The notes under the pieces are model-generated. The model was not told the DNA's origin, ran no database searches, and saw only the letters and a program-made list of their open reading frames with translations. The position numbers were made by a program, and so were the translations under genes. DNA of 64,000 nt from Actinomadura graeca (lineage in GTDB: Bacteria > Actinomycetota > Actinomycetes > Streptosporangiales > Streptosporangiaceae), in the NCBI RefSeq assembly GCF_019175365.1, contig NZ_CP059572.1:4340001-4404000 (forward strand), in the 5' to 3' direction. Position 1 is the stretch's first letter; every line of letters starts with the position of its first letter. This document shows positions 25,268 to 36,508 of this stretch, in pieces.

Positions 25268-27344
25268 CGACCGTCCTCCACCGCCGGCTCCGGACCAGGT
25301 GGCTCTGGATGTCCAGGAGGGTCTCGCCGGGTGGCGGCTTGCCGCGCGTCCAGGTGCCGTCTCCGGCGAGCGTCCAGGCGTGGGTGCCCTCGTCCATGGC
25401 GGTGTCGAGGAGGGTGAGCAGCTCGCGCCGCTGGGCCCGGTCGCGGACCGCGACGAGCGCCTCGACGCGGCGGTCGAGGTTGCGGTGCATCAGGTCGGCG
25501 CTGCCGATCCACACTTCGGGCTCGCCGCCGTTCTCGAACGCGAACACCCGCGAGTGCTCCAGGAACCGGCCGAGGACGCTGCGCACCCGGATGGTGTCCG
25601 ACAGGCCGGGCACGCCGGGACGGAGCGCGCAGATGCCGCGCACCCAGACGTCCACCGGCACACCGGCCTGCGACGCCCGGTAGAGCGCGTCGATCACGAT
25701 CTCGTCCACCAGCGAGTTGCACTTGATCCGGATCCGCGCGGAGTGCCCGGCGCGGTGGTTGTCGATCTCGTGGTCGATCCGCTGGACGAGCCCGGACCGC
25801 AGGCTGTGCGGCGCGACGAGCAGCCGGTGGTAGGAGCTCTGCCGCGAGTAGCCGGTGAGGTGGTTGAACAGGGCGCTGACGTCCTCGCCGACCTCGGGGT
25901 CGGCGGTGAGCAGGCCGAAGTCCTCGTAGAGCCGCGCGGTCTTCGGATGGTAGTTGCCGGTGCCGATGTGGCAGTAGCGGCGCAGGGTGCCGTCCGCGTC
26001 CTGGCGGACGATCAGCGCGAGCTTGCAGTGCGTCTTCAGCCCGACGAACCCGTAGACGACGTGGCAGCCGGCGGTCTCCAGCTTGCGGGCCCACGCGATG
26101 TTGGCGCGCTCGTCGAAGCGCGCCTTCAGCTCGACGACCACGACGACCTGCTTGCCGGCCTCGGCGGCGCTCATCAGCGCGTCGACGATCGGGGAGTCGC
26201 CGCTCGTCCGGTAGAGGGTCTGCTTGATCGCCAGGACGCGCTTGTCTGCGGCGGCGTCCTCGATCAGCCGCTGGACGGTCGTGGTGAACGAGTCGTAGGG
26301 GTGGTGGACGAGCACGTCCCGCTCACGGATGGCGGTGAAGATGCTCGCATCCTCCGGCAGGGCCTCCTTGGAGGGGACGAAAGGGGGGTACTTCAGTTCC
26401 GGGCGGTCCAGGTCCGCGATGGCCGCGAGGCCGCCGAGGTCGAGGGGGCCGCCGACGCGGTAGATCTGGCCCTCGTCCACCATCAGCTCGTCGGTGAGCA
26501 GCTCCAGCACGCCCTCGGAGATCGACTCCTCGACCTCCAGCCGGACGACGGGCCCGAACCGGCGGCGCAGCAGCTCGCGCTCCAGCGCCTGGAGCAGCCC
26601 TTCGCTGATGTCGTCGTCGATCTCCAGGTCCTGGTTGCGGGTGACGCGGAACGCGTGGTGCTCGACGACCTCCATCCCGACGAACAGCTGGCCGAGATGC
26701 GCGGCGATCACGTCCTCCAGCGGGGTGAACCGGTCGGGGGACGCCTCGATGAAGCGCGGCAGCAGCGGCGGCACCTTGACCCGCGCGAACATCGTCGCGT
26801 CCGTCTCCGGGTCACGGACGATCACCGCGAGGTTGAGCGACAGCCCCGAGATGTAGGGGAAGGGGTGCGCGGAGTCGACGACCAGCGGGGTGAGCACGGG
26901 GTAGATTCGGTCGCGGAACAGCCGCCGCAGCCGCTCCTGCTCGGTCTCGGCCAGCTCGTCCCAGCGCAGGATGTCGATGCCCTCCTTGCCGAGGGCGGGA
27001 CGGATCTCGTTGCGGAACGCGGCGGCGTGCCGCAGCATCAGCTCGTGCGCGACGCCCGCGGTGCGCTCCAGCACCTCGCGCGGCTGCCGGCCGCTCGCGG
27101 ACTGGACGGCGAGCCCGGTCGCCATGCGGCGGGCGAGCCCGGCGACCCGCACCATGAAGAACTCGTCCAGGTTGCTCGAGAAGATCGAGAGGAACCGGAC
27201 GCGTTCCAGCAGCGGCAGCGCCGGGTCCTCGGCGAGCTCCAGGACGCGCTGGTTGAACCTGAGCCAGCTCTCCTCCCGGTCAAGGAAGCGGTCGTCGGGC
27301 AGCACCTCATCGTTACGAGGGAGATGTCCTGGATTGACTGTCAT
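25260..27344 (-). CDS. ppk1: Polyphosphate kinase 1
   Basis: Reversibly polymerises ATP gamma-phosphate into polyphosphate at the membrane. It is 694 aa long, the family size. It has the N-terminal [34 protein letters not shown], the ATP-binding [11 protein letters not shown] block, and the autophosphorylated histidine in [22 protein letters not shown]-box-like direct repeat 23-40 bp before the ATG indicates phosphate-starvation control by PhoP. The CYTH-CHAD and Nudix genes beside it form a polyphosphate locus. Confidence 0.96.
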   Translation of the reverse strand: MTVNPGHLPRNDEVLPDDRFLDREESWLRFNQRVLELAEDPALPLLERVRFLSIFSSNLDEFFMVRVAGLARRMATGLAVQSASGRQPREVLERTAGVAHELMLRHAAAFRNEIRPALGKEGIDILRWDELAETEQERLRRLFRDRIYPVLTPLVVDSAHPFPYISGLSLNLAVIVRDPETDATMFARVKVPPLLPRFIEASPDRFTPLEDVIAAHLGQLFVGMEVVEHHAFRVTRNQDLEIDDDISEGLLQALERELLRRRFGPVVRLEVEESISEGVLELLTDELMVDEGQIYRVGGPLDLGGLAAIADLDRPELKYPPFVPSKEALPEDASIFTAIRERDVLVHHPYDSFTTTVQRLIEDAAADKRVLAIKQTLYRTSGDSPIVDALMSAAEAGKQVVVVVELKARFDERANIAWARKLETAGCHVVYGFVGLKTHCKLALIVRQDADGTLRRYCHIGTGNYHPKTARLYEDFGLLTADPEVGEDVSALFNHLTGYSRQSSYHRLLVAPHSLRSGLVQRIDHEIDNHRAGHSARIRIKCNSLVDEIVIDALYRASQAGVPVDVWVRGICALRPGVPGLSDTIRVRSVLGRFLEHSRVFAFENGGEPEVWIGSADLMHRNLDRRVEALVAVRDRAQRRELLTLLDTAMDEGTHAWTLAGDGTWTRGKPPPGETLLDIQSHLVRSRRWRTVDG

Positions 27345-27366
27345 GTCCGTAATTTTTCCCGAGCAA

Positions 27367-27384
27367 AGTGAACGGCAGTCGAAC
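27367..27384 (-). promoter_or_regulatory. PHO-box-like direct repeat upstream of ppk1
   Basis: On the minus strand GTTCGAC-tgcc-GTTCACT, two 7-bp units with 11-bp periodicity, matches the actinomycete PhoP box (GTTCACC units every 11 bp). It lies 23-40 bp before the ppk start. The rest of 27385-27701 has no recognisable gene. Confidence 0.7.
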
Positions 27385-27701
27385 GTAGCGGTCTCGCCGA
27401 AGGATCAGATACGCCGATCATGCCCGCGGTTCCGCCTGATCACTCGGTGATCCGGAACCTGGATCGCCGCCACTACGCTCCGGACGATCCGATGACCGTA
27501 GGGTGACGGATGCGAGCGAAACGTCCGAAGCCGGTCGCGGGGTCCCTGGGACAGGGGTGGCGGGAGAGGGCGCGAGAGGGAAAGCCGAGGTGGGCGTGGC
27601 CCCTGATGGCCACGGCCGTGCGCTGGGTCACCGCGAAGGAGTACCGACCTGGCCACCAGGAGACCTTCACGTGGGCACCCGACGTAGGTAGAACGAGAAA
27701 G

Positions 27702-29351
27702 GTGACCCCTCACGAGCCTACGCAGCCGCCCCTGACCACGGTGCTCTGGCCGCGGTGCACGGCCGTCTACGGATGCACCGGCCGCGCCGTCGCGGAGTTC
27801 GGGGGCTGCCCGGCGCACCTCTCCCCCGGGGATTTCGATCTGTTCGCCGAGGGCATCCGTCCCGGCGCGGATCTGGACCTGCGGGGCGTCACCGTCCCGG
27901 CCTGGCTGCTGGACGCCTTACTCGACGCCCTGACCGGCCCGGACGGACGGCCCCACATCGGGCGGACGCGCTTCGACGGCGCCGTCCTCCCGTCCCATGC
28001 CGTTCTGCACGGTGCCTGTGTCGAGGGCGACAGCTCGTTCGACGGCGCGTGCTTCCTGGGCGGCGCCTCCTTCTACGACGCGCGCTTCTTCGGCAACGTC
28101 TCGTTCCGGGGCGCGCGCTTCGGCGGCAACGTGTCGTTCCATGCCGCGCGGTTCCACCGGCACGCCTCCTTCGAGGAGGCCGTGTTCGCCGGAGACGCGC
28201 TGTTCGGCGAGGCGGGCTGGCACGCCGACGCCTCCTTCCGCAACGCCGTGTTCATCGGCGCGGCCTGCTTCGACCGCGCGCTCTTCGGCCGGGACGCGGC
28301 GATGCAGGCGGCGTGCTTCGGCGGCGCCGTCTCCTTCAAACGCGTCCAGGTGACGCGCCATGCCCATTTCGAACGTGCCAGGTTCCGGCGGGGACTGTGG
28401 CTCGGCCCGCTGGTCGCCGGCGGGCGGATCGGCCTCGCGGACGCCTGCGCGCACGCCGGGCTGCGCGTCCACGCGACGGCACGGCAGGTGTCGGCCCGGG
28501 GCGTGACGGTGCGCGGCGCGGCGGAGTTCCGGCTCCGGCACGCCGACCTCGACCTGGAACGGGCCGACGTCGGCGAGACGATCACGGTCCGGTCACTGCC
28601 CCAGCCGATCGCGGGGCTGCCCGAACCCGCCTGGACCGGTCCATCGGCGATCCGGCTGCGGTCGCTGCGGGAGGTCGCCTCGGGCGGGCTGCACCTGTCG
28701 GACGTGGACCTCAGGGACTGCGCCTTCCTCGGGCTCCGGCGCCCCGATCTGCTGCGGATCTCCGGCGACTGCCTCTTCGCGACCCTGCCCGTCCGGCGGC
28801 CCTGGTGGTCTCTCTCCACCACCCCGGACGGCGGCGCCGCGCAGCGGGCCCCCACAGAGCGGGCCGCGTACATGCGCGTCGGCCCGACACGCATCGGGCT
28901 GCGGTGGCGCAGGCACGGCCGGGCCGTCCTCGCCGAGGACCTCGCCCGGCGCTCCGGCGACAGGACGGACCGCGGCTCCGACCGGCTGGATGCCCTCTAC
29001 CGCGAGCTGGCACGTGCCACCGCCGGATGCGGCCGCCACGCCCTGGCACGGGACTTCCGCTACAACGCCTTCGAGATGCGCCGCCACGGCGAGCCCGACC
29101 AGTGGAGACGCTGGGCACTGCACATCCTCTGGCTGACCAGCGGATACGGGCTGCGCGCGGGGCGCATCATGGCCTGGATCGCGGTGCTCGTCGCGCTCGT
29201 CTGCTGCGGCGCCACCTACCTGCGGCACGGCGACCACCAGAGCCCGGTGCGCCCGCCCCACCGGCAGCCGACCGCCTCGCCCCGGCGGCCGCTTCCGACC
29301 GTCATCGCGAAGCCCGCATTAACCGGACGCCACGTCACGCCGCCCTCTTGA
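27702..29351 (+). CDS. Pentapeptide-repeat-like membrane protein
   Basis: About 549 aa. It opens with a cysteine-rich cap (PRCTAVYGCTGRAVAEFGGC) typical of actinomycete pentapeptide proteins, followed by ~25 A(D/N)LxF-like repeats (ASFYDARFFGNVSFRGARFG pattern) that build a four-sided beta-helix, a helical linker, and a C-terminal membrane helix (RIMAWIAVLVALVCCGATYL). GTG at 27702 places the Cys cap near the N-terminus; ATG at 27606 is possible. It resembles in design the protein at 14.2 kb. Function unknown. Confidence 0.75.
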   Translation: MTPHEPTQPPLTTVLWPRCTAVYGCTGRAVAEFGGCPAHLSPGDFDLFAEGIRPGADLDLRGVTVPAWLLDALLDALTGPDGRPHIGRTRFDGAVLPSHAVLHGACVEGDSSFDGACFLGGASFYDARFFGNVSFRGARFGGNVSFHAARFHRHASFEEAVFAGDALFGEAGWHADASFRNAVFIGAACFDRALFGRDAAMQAACFGGAVSFKRVQVTRHAHFERARFRRGLWLGPLVAGGRIGLADACAHAGLRVHATARQVSARGVTVRGAAEFRLRHADLDLERADVGETITVRSLPQPIAGLPEPAWTGPSAIRLRSLREVASGGLHLSDVDLRDCAFLGLRRPDLLRISGDCLFATLPVRRPWWSLSTTPDGGAAQRAPTERAAYMRVGPTRIGLRWRRHGRAVLAEDLARRSGDRTDRGSDRLDALYRELARATAGCGRHALARDFRYNAFEMRRHGEPDQWRRWALHILWLTSGYGLRAGRIMAWIAVLVALVCCGATYLRHGDHQSPVRPPHRQPTASPRRPLPTVIAKPALTGRHVTPPS

Positions 29352-29459
29352 TTGAGGACGGCGTGATCGTTACCCATCACCTTCTAAAGGGGCGGCGCAA
29401 GGGACGGGGCAAGGGACCGCGCCCCGGTTTTGTCAGACCTTTGGGTAATGATTCTTGTT

Positions 29460-29786
29460 ATGAGCAGAGACACCCATCCGGGGGTGCAGTGCCCGCACTG
29501 CCAATCGCATCTCGCGCTCGTCCCCGTCCCCCCGGGCGCCGCGCCCGCGAACGCCGTGCCCGCTGGCGCCCAGGGGCCCGCGCCCCCCGTCGTCCTGATG
29601 AAGGAGGAATGGTCGCCGCCGCCGGTCGCGGAGGTTCTCGCGGTTTACGCGGGCCGCGTCAAGGACACCGCCACGGCAATGCGCGGCGCGGCCCGGGTCA
29701 GGGAAAGCCTGAACCGGGCCAGGTCCGCCGCCGCGCAGCGCAAGGCCGCCCAGAAAGCCGCCCGGCAGACCCCGAAAAGCGCCTGA
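29460..29786 (+). CDS. Small zinc-ribbon-like hypothetical protein
   Basis: A 108-aa protein starting [20 protein letters not shown], with one CxxC and a neighbouring histidine that could hold zinc. A Pro/Ala-rich linker leads to a basic helical tail ([20 protein letters not shown]). Nothing identifies its role. It sits just upstream of pafA in the same direction. Confidence 0.6.
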   Translation: MSRDTHPGVQCPHCQSHLALVPVPPGAAPANAVPAGAQGPAPPVVLMKEEWSPPPVAEVLAVYAGRVKDTATAMRGAARVRESLNRARSAAAQRKAAQKAARQTPKSA

Positions 29787-29952
29787 TCACGACCCGATCA
29801 CGCCCCGGGTGAGGGCGCGGGTGAGGGCGTCGTGGCCGACCGCGGACGAAGCCCGTCACGTCCGGCCAGGCCACAGAGCACTGGCTCCACAGCGGTCGAA
29901 CAGAGGCTCAGAGGACCACCGACCGTGCCCCGGGCCGCATACGCTCACGGGT

Positions 29953-31311
29953 GTGGACAGACGCATCTTCGGGCTTGAGAACGAGTACGGCGTCACCTGC
30001 ACCTTCCGTGGCCAGCGGCGGCTGTCACCTGATGAGGTGGCGCGCTACCTGTTCCGGCGGGTGGTGTCGTGGGGCCGTAGCAGCAACGTGTTCCTGCGCA
30101 ACGGCGCGCGGCTCTACCTGGACGTGGGCAGCCACCCCGAGTACTCCACGCCCGAATGCGACAGCGTCATCGACCTGGTGACACACGACAAGGCGGGCGA
30201 GCGGATCCTGGAGGGCCTGCTGGTCGACGCCGAGCAGCGGCTCCGCGAAGAGGGCATCGCCGGCGACATCCACCTGTTCAAGAACAACACCGACTCGGCC
30301 GACAACTCCTACGGCTGTCACGAGAACTACTGCGTCAGCCGCCAGGGCGAGTTCGGCCGCCTCGCGGACGTCCTGATCCCCTACCTGGTCTCCCGGCAGA
30401 TCGTCTGCGGCGCCGGCAAGGTGCTCCAGACCCCGCGCGGGGCGGTGTACTGCGTGTCGCAGCGGGCCGAGCACATCTGGGAGGGCGTGTCGTCGGCGAC
30501 GACCCGGTCCCGCCCGATCATCAACACCCGCGACGAGCCGCACGGCGACGCCGAGCGGTTCAGAAGGCTGCACGTGATCGTCGGCGACTCGAACATGAGC
30601 GAGACGACGATGCTGCTCAAGGTCGGCGCGACCGACCTGGTGCTGCGGATGATCGAGGCGGGCGTGGTGATGCGCGACCTCACGCTGGAGAACCCGATCC
30701 GGGCGATCCGGGAGGTCAGCCACGACACGACCGGACGGCGGAAGGTCCGGCTGGCCAACGGCCGCGAGGCCAGCTCGCTGGAGATCCAGGAGGAGTACTT
30801 CGGCAAGGCCAAGGACTTCGTCGACCGGCACGGCGGCGACGCCGTGGCGCTGCGCGTCCTGGAACTGTGGGAGCGGACCCTGCGCGCGGTGGGGACCGGC
30901 GACCTCGACCTGGTGGCCCGGGAGATCGACTGGGTGACCAAATACCAGCTCATCGAGCGCTACCGCCACAAGTACGACCTGCCGCTGTCCTCGCCGCGTG
31001 TGGCGCAGCTCGACCTGACCTACCACGACGTGCACCGCGACCGCGGTCTCTACTACCTGCTGGAGAAGCGCGGCTCGGTCGAGCGCGTGTCGCGGGACCT
31101 GGACATCTTCGAGGCCAAGTCGGTGCCGCCGCAGACCACCCGGGCCCGGCTGCGCGGCGAGTTCATCCGCAGGGCGCAGGAGAAGCGGCGCGACTTCACC
31201 GTCGACTGGGTCCACCTGAAGCTGAACGACCAGGCCCAGCGCACCGTCCTGTGCAAGGACCCGTTCCGCTCCGTCGACGAACGCGTCGACAAGCTCATCG
31301 CCGACATGTGA
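29953..31311 (+). CDS. pafA: Pup ligase PafA
   Basis: Attaches the prokaryotic ubiquitin-like protein Pup to lysines of proteins destined for the proteasome, using ATP; a glutamine-synthetase-like enzyme. It is 452 aa long with the GTG start chosen, equal to mycobacterial PafA. Diagnostic blocks are [72 protein letters not shown] and [19 protein letters not shown]. Pup and proteasome subunit genes, which usually sit just upstream, are absent here. Confidence 0.97.
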   Translation: MDRRIFGLENEYGVTCTFRGQRRLSPDEVARYLFRRVVSWGRSSNVFLRNGARLYLDVGSHPEYSTPECDSVIDLVTHDKAGERILEGLLVDAEQRLREEGIAGDIHLFKNNTDSADNSYGCHENYCVSRQGEFGRLADVLIPYLVSRQIVCGAGKVLQTPRGAVYCVSQRAEHIWEGVSSATTRSRPIINTRDEPHGDAERFRRLHVIVGDSNMSETTMLLKVGATDLVLRMIEAGVVMRDLTLENPIRAIREVSHDTTGRRKVRLANGREASSLEIQEEYFGKAKDFVDRHGGDAVALRVLELWERTLRAVGTGDLDLVAREIDWVTKYQLIERYRHKYDLPLSSPRVAQLDLTYHDVHRDRGLYYLLEKRGSVERVSRDLDIFEAKSVPPQTTRARLRGEFIRRAQEKRRDFTVDWVHLKLNDQAQRTVLCKDPFRSVDERVDKLIADM

Positions 31312-31447
31312 CGCACGGGGCGCAGGGTGCCGGAGCCACACGACGATGTGCCGCCCGAGCGGCGGCGCGGGAGGCCGTGCGGGAGGTGGCGCGGGAGGCC
31401 GCGCCGGATGCTGCCAGAGGCGTCATGGGGCGGTTGACCAGGCAGAA

Positions 31448-31469
31448 CGCACGGCGCCCCTGCCGTGCG
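31448..31469 (+). terminator. Hairpin downstream of pafA
   Basis: CGCACGGC and its complement form an 8-bp stem with a 6-nt loop, about 140 bp after pafA and before the signalling operon. A GC-rich direct repeat (GCGGGAGG units, about 31370-31400) precedes it. Confidence 0.5.
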
Positions 31470-31575
31470 CCGGTGTTCCCTCACGAGCGCCCGGCGGGCT
31501 GGCATATATTTGCTCGACTGCAAAAGAAGAACGCCCGTCACCTGCACGGTTCCGCAGGGCGAAGGAGCTGATCGT

Positions 31576-32775
31576 ATGCCCGCGATGCACGGTCGCGGCG
31601 CCGAACGGCTCCTGGACGTCGCGGGCTCCCTGCATCTGCTCCTCGTCGAGGACGACGCCGGAGACGCGTTCCTGTTCGGGGAACTGCTGACCGAGGTGCA
31701 GCCCGACGTCCGGATCACCGTCGCGAGCACGCTCGCCGAGGCCCTCGCCGCCTTCCGCCCGGACGTGCAGTGCGTCATCGTCGACCTCACGCTGCCGGAC
31801 GCCGAGGGCCTGGACGCGCTGCGGCAGGTGCTCGCCCGCGCGCCGGGCACGGCCGTCCTGGTGCTGACCGGCCTCGCCGACGCGCACGTCGGCGTGGAGG
31901 CGGTCGCCGCCGGGGCGCAGGACTACCTGGTCAAGCAGGACGTGGACGGCGCGCTCCTCAGCCGCGCCATCAGCTACGCGATCGAGCGCAAGCGCGCCGA
32001 CGAGTCCGAGCGGCAGCTCGTCGAGGCGCGGGCGGTGAGCCGCGAGAACGCGCGGCTGGAGCGGGGGCTGCTGCCCGTCCCGATCCTCAACGACCGGGGG
32101 CTGCGGCACCACACCCGCTACCGGCCCGGACGCGACCGCGCGCTGCTCGGCGGCGACTTCCACGACACCGTGGAGACCGACGACGGCGCCGTCCACGTGG
32201 TGATCGGCGACGTCAGCGGGCACGGCGCGGACGAGGCGTCCCTCGGGGTGCGGCTGCGCATGGCGTGGCGCACGCTCGTCCTGGCCGGCCACACCGGGCA
32301 GCGGCTGCTGGAGACGCTCGACGCCGTCCTGGAGCACGAGCGCTGGAGCGAGGAGATCTTCACCACCGTCTGCATGATCACGATCTCGCCGGACCGGCGC
32401 AGCGCGCGGCTGCACCGGGCGGGCCACCCGCGGCCGCTGCTGTTCGGGCCGACCGGCGTCCAGGCCGTGCCGGACGAGCCGCGCGGGCCCGCGCTCGGGC
32501 TGATGCCCGGCATGCGGTGGCCCGCCGCCGACATCGAGCTCGGCGACTCGTGGGGGCTGCTCCTCTACACCGACGGGCTGATCGAGGGGTACGCGGGGGA
32601 CGGCGGGGAGCGGCTCGACCTCGCCGGGCTGATCGAGATGGCGCAGGCGGCGCACGGCGGCGGACGGCGCGGCGACGCCCTGGTGGACGGCCTGATCGCC
32701 GAGGCCGAGCGGCTCAACGGCCAGGCCCTCCCCGACGACCTGGCCGTGCTGCTGCTGAGCCGGGGCGGATCGTGA
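31576..32775 (+). CDS. Response regulator fused to PP2C (RsbU/SpoIIE-type) phosphatase
   Basis: A 399-aa protein with a receiver domain (LLLVEDDAGDAFLF; phospho-acceptor Asp in CVIVDLTLPDAEG; Lys in DYLVKQDVD), a helical linker, and a PP2C-type phosphatase domain (LLGGDFHDTV; HVVIGDVSGHGADEA; ALGLMPG; LLLYTDGLIEG; PDDLAVLLL) that would dephosphorylate an anti-sigma factor antagonist. It overlaps the next gene by GTGA. A STAS antagonist and an anti-sigma-like kinase are encoded 5 kb away. Confidence 0.92.
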   Translation: MPAMHGRGAERLLDVAGSLHLLLVEDDAGDAFLFGELLTEVQPDVRITVASTLAEALAAFRPDVQCVIVDLTLPDAEGLDALRQVLARAPGTAVLVLTGLADAHVGVEAVAAGAQDYLVKQDVDGALLSRAISYAIERKRADESERQLVEARAVSRENARLERGLLPVPILNDRGLRHHTRYRPGRDRALLGGDFHDTVETDDGAVHVVIGDVSGHGADEASLGVRLRMAWRTLVLAGHTGQRLLETLDAVLEHERWSEEIFTTVCMITISPDRRSARLHRAGHPRPLLFGPTGVQAVPDEPRGPALGLMPGMRWPAADIELGDSWGLLLYTDGLIEGYAGDGGERLDLAGLIEMAQAAHGGGRRGDALVDGLIAEAERLNGQALPDDLAVLLLSRGGS

Positions 32776-34515
32776 CACCCGGCCCGGAGGAGACGACACC
32801 CCGGACGGCGCACGACCCGGCGGGCGACGCGACGCGCGACCCTGCGCGCGACGCGGCGGGCGAGACGGCGGGCGAGACGGCGGGCGACGCGGCGGGCGGC
32901 CGGGCGGGCGAGCCCACCGGCGAGGCGGCGCTCACAGAGATCATCGGGCCGCCGGTGGTGATGCCCGCGGCGGGACTGCCCGAGCCGCGCGGGATGAGCC
33001 GGCTCCGGCTCGTCCAGATCTACCGGTGGGGGTCGATCATCCTCGGGCTGCTGCTCCTGGTCTCGTTCGCGCAGGCCGGGTCCGCCCTCTACGGCAACAA
33101 CCAGGCCCGCAACACCCTCATCGACCGGATCGACCCGGCCACGCTGGAGCAGTTCCGGCTGTCCTCGGCGATCGCCGCCCAGGACATGGCGATCCGCGAC
33201 TACGCCTCCACCGGCCGACCGGCCCACGTCCTGGACTACCGGGCGGCGGTCGCGCAGGAACGCGCCGCCGCGGCGAAGATGCGGCGGCTGCTCTCGGGGG
33301 TCGCGCGGGGCGCGACCGTCACCGACATGCTCGACCGCGTCTCCGCCGACGCCGCGGCCTGGCGCACCGGCTTCGCCGACCCGCTCGCCGCGACGCCTGG
33401 CGGCCGCGCCATCGAGCGCGCGCGGGACGAGGAGGCCCGCCGCCTGTTCAGCACGATCCGCAACGACATCGCGCCGTTGCAGAGGAGCATCACGACGCTG
33501 CACGGCGAGGCCGCGGCGAAGCTGCGCAGCCGCGCGAGCACGGCCCTGTGGTCGGCGGTCGTCGCGCTCGGCCTGGTGGTGCTGGCGGCCCTCGCGCTGA
33601 CCCTGGTGTTCCGCCGGACCGTCCTCACCCCGATGTCCCTGCTGGGCGGCCAGGTCAGGGCCGTCGCGCTGGGCGACTTCGCGCATCCGCTGGACGTCCG
33701 CGGCCCGGCCGAGATCGACGAGCTGGCCGTGATCATCGACGGGATGCGGCGGCGCATCCTGGACGAGTGGCGCGCCACCACCGAGGCCACCCGGCGGCTG
33801 GACGCGCAGGCGGGGGAGCTGCGCCGCTCGAACGCCGAGCTGGAGCAGTTCGCGTACGTGGCCAGCCACGACCTCCAGGAGCCGCTGCGCAAGGTCGCGA
33901 GCTTCTGCCAGATGATCGAGCGCCGCTACGGCGACCAGCTCGACGAACGCGGACGGCAGTACATCGCGTTCGCCGTGGACGGCGCCAAGCGCATGCAGGC
34001 CCTCATCAACGACCTGCTGGGCTTCTCCCGGGTCGGCCGGATCACGCGGACGGAGGACTCGGTCGACCTGAACGCGATCGCCCGGCAGGTGCTCGACGAC
34101 CTCGGGACGCTGGCCGAGGAGACCGGCGCGGAGGTGGAGGTCGGGGACCTGCCGTCCGTGCCCGGCGACCCCGCGCAGCTCGCCCGCCTGTTCCAGAACC
34201 TGATCGGCAACGCGGTGAAGTTCCGCCGCCCGGACGAACCGCCCCGCGTCACCATCGACGCCCGCCGCTCCGGCGCCGAGTGGGAGTTCCGCTGCGCCGA
34301 CAACGGCATCGGCATCGAGCCCCGCTACGCCGACCGGATCTTCCTCATCTTCCAGCGGCTCCACCCGCGCGAGGAGTACACCGGTACGGGCATCGGGCTC
34401 GCCCTGTGCAAGAAGATCGTCGAGTTCCATGGAGGACGGATCTGGCTCGACACCCGCGACCGGGGCGGTTCGCCCGGTACCACGTTCCGCTGGACGCTCC
34501 CCGCAGGAGACCACG

Positions 34516-34541
<26 letters not shown>
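32772..34541 (+). CDS. Membrane sensor histidine kinase
   Basis: A 589-aa kinase. It has a disordered Ala/Gly/Thr/Asp-rich N-terminus made of short repeats ([14 protein letters not shown]), membrane helix 1 ([19 protein letters not shown]), an extracellular helical CHASE3-like sensor, membrane helix 2 ([20 protein letters not shown]) and a HAMP segment. The phosphorylated histidine is in [13 protein letters not shown], and the ATPase domain has [18 protein letters not shown] and [12 protein letters not shown]. It lies between two receiver proteins and overlaps both. Confidence 0.93.
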
Positions 34542-34953
<412 letters not shown>

Positions 34954-35007
34954 GGGCGCCGCGGCACGCCCGCGGCGGACTGCCGTCCGGGTCCGGGGTG
35001 TGTAACA

Positions 35008-35490
35008 GTGGACGGCATGGTCGCCACGCCGGATCATGGGTTCGCGGAGTCCGCCGCGGCCCTCGACGAGGCGGCGTCCACGCTGATGGACATCTGGTCG
35101 CGCCCCCACACCGCCGCGGACGTGCCGGTGCCGTCCACGCAGCTGCGGGCCCTGTTCATCCTGGAGCGCGGCCCGGTCAACGTCAGCCGCCTGGCGGCCG
35201 GGCTGGGCGCGCTGGTGTCGTCGGCGAGCCGCCTGTGCGACCGGCTGGAGGCGTCCGGGCTGCTGCTGCGCGACCCGGGCCGCGACCGCCGCGAGGTCAC
35301 CGTGCGGCTGACGCCGGGCGGCCAGGAGGTCCTCGACCGGCTGCGGACGCGGCGGCTCGAAGAGCTGGCGCAGGTGCTGGCGACGATGCCCGCCCCGGCG
35401 CGGGACGCGCTGCTGTGGGGCCTGGCGGAGTTCCACGAGGCGGCGTCGCGGCCGGACGCCCATCGCGGCGCCCTCCCGGATCCCGGATGA
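35008..35490 (+). CDS. MarR-family transcription regulator
   Basis: A 160-aa winged-helix regulator: helix block STQLRALFILERGPVNVSRL, recognition helix SSASRLCDRLEASGLL, wing RDPGRDRREVTVRLTPGG. MarR proteins sense phenolic or oxidant ligands; no target operator was found nearby. GTG at 35008 and ATG at 35017 are both possible starts. Confidence 0.87.
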   Translation: MDGMVATPDHGFAESAAALDEAASTLMDIWSRPHTAADVPVPSTQLRALFILERGPVNVSRLAAGLGALVSSASRLCDRLEASGLLLRDPGRDRREVTVRLTPGGQEVLDRLRTRRLEELAQVLATMPAPARDALLWGLAEFHEAASRPDAHRGALPDPG

Positions 35491-35561
35491 GACCGCCCGC
35501 GTACAAATTCCTTTAATTCCGAATTCGCCTGGCAAATCGGAAGTTAAACGGCATTGTGCAT

Positions 35562-35589
35562 GGCCAACGCAATGGCGTTGCCATTTTTT
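35562..35589 (+). terminator. Intrinsic terminator after marR
   Basis: A GGCCAACGC-aatg-GCGTTGCC hairpin (one bulged base) is followed by six T. It is one of the few terminators in the window with a T-tract. Confidence 0.75.
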
Positions 35590-35636
35590 CTCCATTGCCG
35601 ATACCTGGGCCTTCGACACCACTAATATCGCGGCTC

Positions 35637-36455
35637 ATGGCGACCACGAATGTCCTGCCGGGACGTGTCCGGACGTCCGGGGCCCTGCTCCCGGCGGCCG
35701 CCGCCATGCTCCTGCTCGGCGCGTGCGGGGGCCCGTCCCCCGGCAAGGCGTCCGCCGAGCGGCCGGGCGCCGGCGGGCGGCCGGGCGCGGAGGCGGACAC
35801 GGGCCGCAAGGGACCCGCGGCCACCACGTTCGCCACCCTCCGCGGCGTCCCCAAGGACGCCGCCCCGCGGTCCGGCACCAACGGGCTGGTCGTGCACCCG
35901 ACCGGCCCGAGGGCGGTGCTCGACCGTCCCGGCGGACGGACCATCGCCACCCTCCCCACCGAACAGCTCGGCGGCCCCACCTGGGTCCCGGTGGTGGAGA
36001 CCTCCGGCGGCTGGCGGCGCGTGCTGCTGCCGAGCCGCCCCAACCAGGCGAGCGGCTGGATCTCCGCTGCGGGGCTGCGCACCGCGCGAACGTCCTACAC
36101 CGTCAAGGTCGACCTCTCCCGCCGCGAACTGACACTGGTCAGGTCCTCGCGGCGGGTCGGGCGGTGGCCGGTCGCGGTGGGCGCCCCCGCGACCCCGACG
36201 CCGTCCGGCCGCACGTTCGTCATGGCCACCCTCGCCCCCGCCAAGAAGACGCCCAGCCCGCTCGTCCTGCCGCTCGGCACGCACTCGGCGACGCTGGACA
36301 CCTTCGGCGGCGGGCCCGGCACGGTCGCCCTGCACGGCTGGCCCGACACCTCGGTGTTCGGCAAGGCCGTCACGCACGGCTGCGTGCGGGTCCCCGCGGA
36401 CGCGCTGCGGAAGCTGTCGCGCGTCCCGCTCGGAACGCTCGTGCTCATCGGCTGA
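35637..36455 (+). CDS. L,D-transpeptidase lipoprotein (YkuD domain)
   Basis: A 272-aa exported lipoprotein: lipobox LLLGACGG, a low-complexity linker, a domain with bacterial SH3-like character (AVLDRPGGRTIATLPTEQ), and a YkuD catalytic domain ending in the active-site motif VTHGCVRVPADAL (HxxGCVRxP pattern with His and Cys). It would form 3-3 cross-links in peptidoglycan. ATG at 35637 puts the signal peptide at the N-terminus. Confidence 0.92.
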   Translation: MATTNVLPGRVRTSGALLPAAAAMLLLGACGGPSPGKASAERPGAGGRPGAEADTGRKGPAATTFATLRGVPKDAAPRSGTNGLVVHPTGPRAVLDRPGGRTIATLPTEQLGGPTWVPVVETSGGWRRVLLPSRPNQASGWISAAGLRTARTSYTVKVDLSRRELTLVRSSRRVGRWPVAVGAPATPTPSGRTFVMATLAPAKKTPSPLVLPLGTHSATLDTFGGGPGTVALHGWPDTSVFGKAVTHGCVRVPADALRKLSRVPLGTLVLIG

Positions 36456-36508
36456 CCCGCGCCGACCGGCGCACGCCGCTCGGCCTTCCCCAGATCGGAG
36501 ATCTCACC

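Noticed and set aside
25068..27371. Long plus-strand open frame (767 codons) over the ppk region
   Set aside because: Antisense shadow of ppk1, which has unmistakable catalytic motifs.
29440..29465. Fur-like sequence GGTAATGATTCTTGTTATGA before the small zinc-ribbon gene
   Set aside because: Only half of the 7-1-7 inverted pattern is present; too weak to call a metal operator.
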